Below are positions 40,286 to 42,847 of a stretch of 42,847 nt of DNA, piece after piece (positions within the stretch are counted from its first letter, which is position 1; each line of letters starts with the position of its first letter). The notes below the pieces were generated by a model. The model was not told the origin of the DNA. It saw nothing but the letters and a program-made list of their open reading frames with translations, and ran no database searches. Origin of the DNA: a virus. The stretch spans positions 1 to 42,847 of the IMG/VR virus record IMGVR_UViG_3300042560_000801, one strand, 5' to 3'. The translations under genes and the position numbers were made by a program.

Positions 40286-40591
40286 ATGACCGACTTCGAC
40301 CCCTTCGACATCCAAACTGCCCAAGCCCGCGAGAATGACCGCAGGCACACGGCGGCTATGGAGCGTCGTGCAGAGGCTGAAGACTGGTCTTGGTTGCTCG
40401 CCAGCAAGCGAGGCCGGAGAATTGTGAAGGAGCTTCTCGACGTGTCTGGCGTGGCGAGATCGAGCTTCACCGGCTCAAGCGAGACCTTTTACCGCGAAGG
40501 CCAGCGCGCCATTGGGCTGCATATCTTGCGCCAGGCTTGGGCCCACGCGCGCGAGGAAGTGCCAAACCTACTGAGGGCTGACGATGAGTAA
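40286..40591 (+). CDS. Bbp19-like protein
   Basis: A 101-residue protein. DWSWLLASKRGRRIVKELLD, then SGVARSSFTGSSETFYREGQ and RAIGLHILRQAW, match the domain named after Bordetella phage BPP-1 Bbp19, found beside scaffold and capsid genes. Role unknown but linked to the head module. Eight-base overlap with the scaffold gene. Confidence 0.78.
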   Translation: MTDFDPFDIQTAQARENDRRHTAAMERRAEAEDWSWLLASKRGRRIVKELLDVSGVARSSFTGSSETFYREGQRAIGLHILRQAWAHAREEVPNLLRADDE

Positions 40592-41216
40592 CGAAACGAC
40601 ACCAGAGACGTTGATGACCGCCGCAGAGATCACCGCAGGCGAGCCATCTACGACGGCCAGCGCCACCGATGCATCGGTGACTGGCGACCAGCAGCCGGAG
40701 ACCGGCAGTAGCACACCGCCCGCGGAAGACCAGCCCGCGACCAGTGGTGAAGAGATTGACTATGCTTTCACCTTTGAAGGGGACGTCGATGTTGACGCAA
40801 CCTCGCTCGAAGACCTGAAGGCCCTAGCCAAGGATCTTAAGCTACCGATCGATCAGGCGCAGAAGATTGCCGATCTTGGCCAGAAGCAAGCTCAGCGCTG
40901 GCTTCAGGCCCAAGAGCAAGCGATCCAAGACGCCACGGCCCAGTGGGTTGAACAGGTCAAAACCGACAAGGAGCTTGGTGGAGAGGCGCTTAACGCCAAT
41001 CTGGCCACGGCCAAGACGGCCTTGACCCGCTTCGGATCTCCTGAGCTGACAAAGCTGTTGGACGAAAGCCGCCTCGGCAATCACCCGGAAGTTATCCGGT
41101 TCTTCCACCGTGTCGGCAAGGCCATCGGAGATGACAGCCTAGTGCCTGGAGGCAGGACGACCAATCGCCCCGCTAACCCGGCGCAGCGTCTCTACGACAA
41201 CTCTAACCTCTCATAA
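40584..41216 (+). CDS. Scaffolding protein
   Basis: A 210-residue acidic protein with a disordered Thr/Ser/Glu/Pro N-terminus, a helical middle (DLKALAKDLKLPIDQAQKIA, QRWLQAQEQAIQDATAQWVE) and a basic C-terminal end, FFHRVGKAIGDDSLVPGG. This order directly upstream of the capsid gene fits podovirus scaffolds that guide prohead assembly. Confidence 0.82.
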   Translation: MSNETTPETLMTAAEITAGEPSTTASATDASVTGDQQPETGSSTPPAEDQPATSGEEIDYAFTFEGDVDVDATSLEDLKALAKDLKLPIDQAQKIADLGQKQAQRWLQAQEQAIQDATAQWVEQVKTDKELGGEALNANLATAKTALTRFGSPELTKLLDESRLGNHPEVIRFFHRVGKAIGDDSLVPGGRTTNRPANPAQRLYDNSNLS

Positions 41217-41241
41217 CGTAATGATGTAAGGATACAGCCCA

Positions 41242-42246
41242 ATGGCAACCCTTTCGACTATCCACCCCACGCTGATGGACGTGGCCAAGCGCCTCGATCC
41301 GGACGGCAAAATTGACACTATCGTTGAGATCCTCGCGGAAACCAACGAAATCCTCGAAGACATGGTCTGGATGGAAGGCAACCTGCCAACCGGCCACCGC
41401 ACCACGATCCGCAGCGGCTTGCCCGCCCCGACTTGGCGCAAGCTTTACGGCGGCGTGCAGCCGACGAAGTCCCGCACCGTGCAGGTCACGGACACCTGCG
41501 GGATGCTCGAAGCTTACGCCGAAGTGGACAAGGCCCTTGCCGACCTTAACGGCAACACGGCTGCGTTCCGCTTGTCTGAGGATCGCGCGCACATCGAAGG
41601 CATGAACCAAGAGTTTGCGTCTTCGTTGTTTTACGCCAGCGAGGCCACCGCGCCTGAAGAGATCACGGGCTTCGCCCCGCGCTTCAATCTCAGCACGGCA
41701 GAGAATGGCGAGAACATCATTCGCCAAAGCAATGCCCAACCGGACGGCACTGACAACGCATCGATTTGGCTGATTTGCTGGGGTGAGAACACCTGCCACG
41801 GCATCTATCCCAAGGCGTCTATCGGCGGCTTGCAGATGACCGACAAGGGGCAAGTGACCATCGAAAACATCGACGGTTCCGGCGGGCGCATGGAAGCTTA
41901 CCGGACCCACTATCGCTGGGATTGCGGTTTGTCTGTCCGTGATTGGCGCTACGTGGTTCGCATCCAATACAACAGCGAAGACCTCGTTGGCGATGCAGCC
42001 TCTGGCCCCGATCTCTTGGACCTCATGACCCAAGCGCTCGATGTGCCTCCCTCGTTGACCCTCGGTCGCCCGGCGTTCTACATGAACCGCCGCGCTCGCT
42101 CTTTCCTGCGTCGCCAGATGCTGGAGAAAGTCGCAGGCTCAACCCTGACGATGGAGCAGATCGGCGGCAAGCTTGTGCTGGCCTTCGCGGGCATCCCTGT
42201 GCGTCGCTGCGACGCCCTTCTCAACACTGAAACCGGCGTCGCCTAA
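41242..42246 (+). CDS. Major capsid protein, BPP-1-like
   Basis: A 334-residue protein. HPTLMDVAKRLDPDGKIDTI, NEILEDMVWMEGNLPTGHRT, RSGLPAPTWRKLYGGV and PAFYMNRRARSFLRRQ are typical of the BPP-1-type HK97-fold capsid protein. It follows the scaffold and precedes the cement protein, the expected order. The start is preceded by AAGGAT. Confidence 0.9.
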   Translation: MATLSTIHPTLMDVAKRLDPDGKIDTIVEILAETNEILEDMVWMEGNLPTGHRTTIRSGLPAPTWRKLYGGVQPTKSRTVQVTDTCGMLEAYAEVDKALADLNGNTAAFRLSEDRAHIEGMNQEFASSLFYASEATAPEEITGFAPRFNLSTAENGENIIRQSNAQPDGTDNASIWLICWGENTCHGIYPKASIGGLQMTDKGQVTIENIDGSGGRMEAYRTHYRWDCGLSVRDWRYVVRIQYNSEDLVGDAASGPDLLDLMTQALDVPPSLTLGRPAFYMNRRARSFLRRQMLEKVAGSTLTMEQIGGKLVLAFAGIPVRRCDALLNTETGVA

Positions 42247-42270
42247 AGCGAACGGGCAGGAGACATTCCT

Positions 42271-42759
42271 ATGATTATGGATGAACGACTTGAGTTCGCT
42301 GACAACGTGTCCGTGGCGGCTTCGGCTGGCACGGCTTTGATCGGCGATGTGATCGACCTTGGCGCCACGACCCAGGACGTTGGCAATGGCGAACCGCTGT
42401 TTCTGGTCATCAAGACTGGCGCGACGGAAATCATCACGGGCGGTTCCGCTGGTACGGTCAAGTTCCAGCTGGCTTCTGACGCTCAAGCGGCGATTGCCAC
42501 GGATGGATCGGCTACGGTTCACTTTGACACGGGCACGATCGTCACTGACGACGCAGCAGCGAACAGCGCATTGCTAAACGCGGGTGCGACGATTGCCATG
42601 GTTGCTCTTCCTCTGGGAACCTACGAGCGTTACCTTGGCATCCTCTGCACCACGGCGACGACCACGACCACGGCAGGCACGATCGACGCCTTCTTGACGA
42701 AAGATCCGTCGAAGTGGATCGCCACGGCTAACGCGCCTGGCGCAAGCATCAATCTCTAA
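42271..42759 (+). CDS. Capsid cement protein, Bbp16-like
   Basis: A 162-residue protein with AGGAG eight bases before the ATG. MIMDERLEFADNVSVAASAG and TALIGDVIDLGATTQDVGNG match Bbp16-family cement proteins that stabilise BPP-1-like capsids. The C-terminal end crosses the joint of the linear representation, so a piece also appears at 1-39. Confidence 0.85.
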   Translation: MIMDERLEFADNVSVAASAGTALIGDVIDLGATTQDVGNGEPLFLVIKTGATEIITGGSAGTVKFQLASDAQAAIATDGSATVHFDTGTIVTDDAAANSALLNAGATIAMVALPLGTYERYLGILCTTATTTTTAGTIDAFLTKDPSKWIATANAPGASINL

Positions 42760-42847
42760 CTGACGGAGGGTACAGATGAAGATCGTGAAGGCGACAGCTT
42801 TAGGCTTTTACAAAGGGTCAAGGGTGCGTCCCGGCACGGTCTTCTCT
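42721..42847. repeat. Terminal overlap, right copy
   Basis: Exact copy of bases 1-127; see the left copy for interpretation. Confidence 0.95.
42776..42847 (+). CDS. Partial CDS: start of EP-repeat small protein
   Basis: The first 24 codons of the gene complete at 56-256, cut by the window end. Not a second copy. Confidence 0.9.
   Translation, partial: MKIVKATALGFYKGSRVRPGTVFS

Overview
The window is a complete, circularly closed genome of a tailed phage with podovirus (short-tail) morphology. Bases 42721-42847 repeat bases 1-127 exactly, so the unique genome is 42,720 bp and the repeat is most simply an assembly overlap. Coding density is very high; most genes overlap by ATGA, GTGA or TGATG junctions. 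The capsid, cement and Bbp19-like proteins resemble the head module of Bordetella phage BPP-1; portal, adaptor, nozzle and internal virion proteins follow the T7/BPP-1 podovirus plan. GC-rich coding sequence and an OmpR/PhoB-type regulator are compatible with a proteobacterial (perhaps alphaproteobacterial) host, but that is inference. No integrase, ParA, RNA polymerase, reverse transcriptase or tRNA gene was seen.

Layout in circular order. (1) Packaging and head, + strand, 32.2-42.8 kb: small and large terminase, a GNAT-like protein, portal, a receptor-binding cassette (structural protein, lectin-like fibre, beta-helix tailspike), several small virion-associated proteins, scaffold, capsid, cement protein. 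(2) Tail and ejection, 0.3-15.7 kb: adaptor, nozzle, three internal virion proteins (the last with a lytic transglycosylase domain), a giant polyvalent protein with an HExxHH metallopeptidase motif, and a T7-like tail fibre. A small antisense gene sits exactly between the two largest genes. (3) Lysis and membrane genes, 15.7-20.0 kb: i-spanin and o-spanin, a tail-anchored coiled-coil protein, and two convergent membrane proteins that share an unusual 3TM-coiled coil-1TM architecture. The - strand one has a near-consensus promoter overlapped by phased ATGTAGC repeats, next to a ribbon-helix-helix-like gene. (4) Recombination and accessory genes, - strand, 20.6-28.0 kb: Sak4-like ATPase, DUF7173-like protein, DUF669 ssDNA-binding-like protein, PD-(D/E)XK nuclease with a Cas4-like cysteine set, SF2 helicase, VRR-NUC nuclease, then about eleven small accessory genes down to a 24-residue peptide. 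(5) Replication, + strand, 28.1-31.1 kb: a small HTH protein divergent from the recombination operon with a perfect palindrome between them, a primase-helicase, a roughly 300-bp non-coding region packed with 11-bp-phased GTGAC/GTCAT repeats and a large hairpin (candidate origin), and a stand-alone winged-helix regulator with a coiled coil.

How it works together (inference from families): the HTH protein and palindrome probably balance the divergent early operons; the primase-helicase acts at the repeat region; Sak4, DUF669, nucleases and helicase form the recombination module; the winged-helix protein is placed to switch on the downstream packaging genes. Spanins are clear but no endolysin or certain holin was identified. 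The strongest novelty candidates are the repressor-controlled membrane protein pair, the iteron/hairpin region, the nested antisense gene and the solo response-regulator-type effector.
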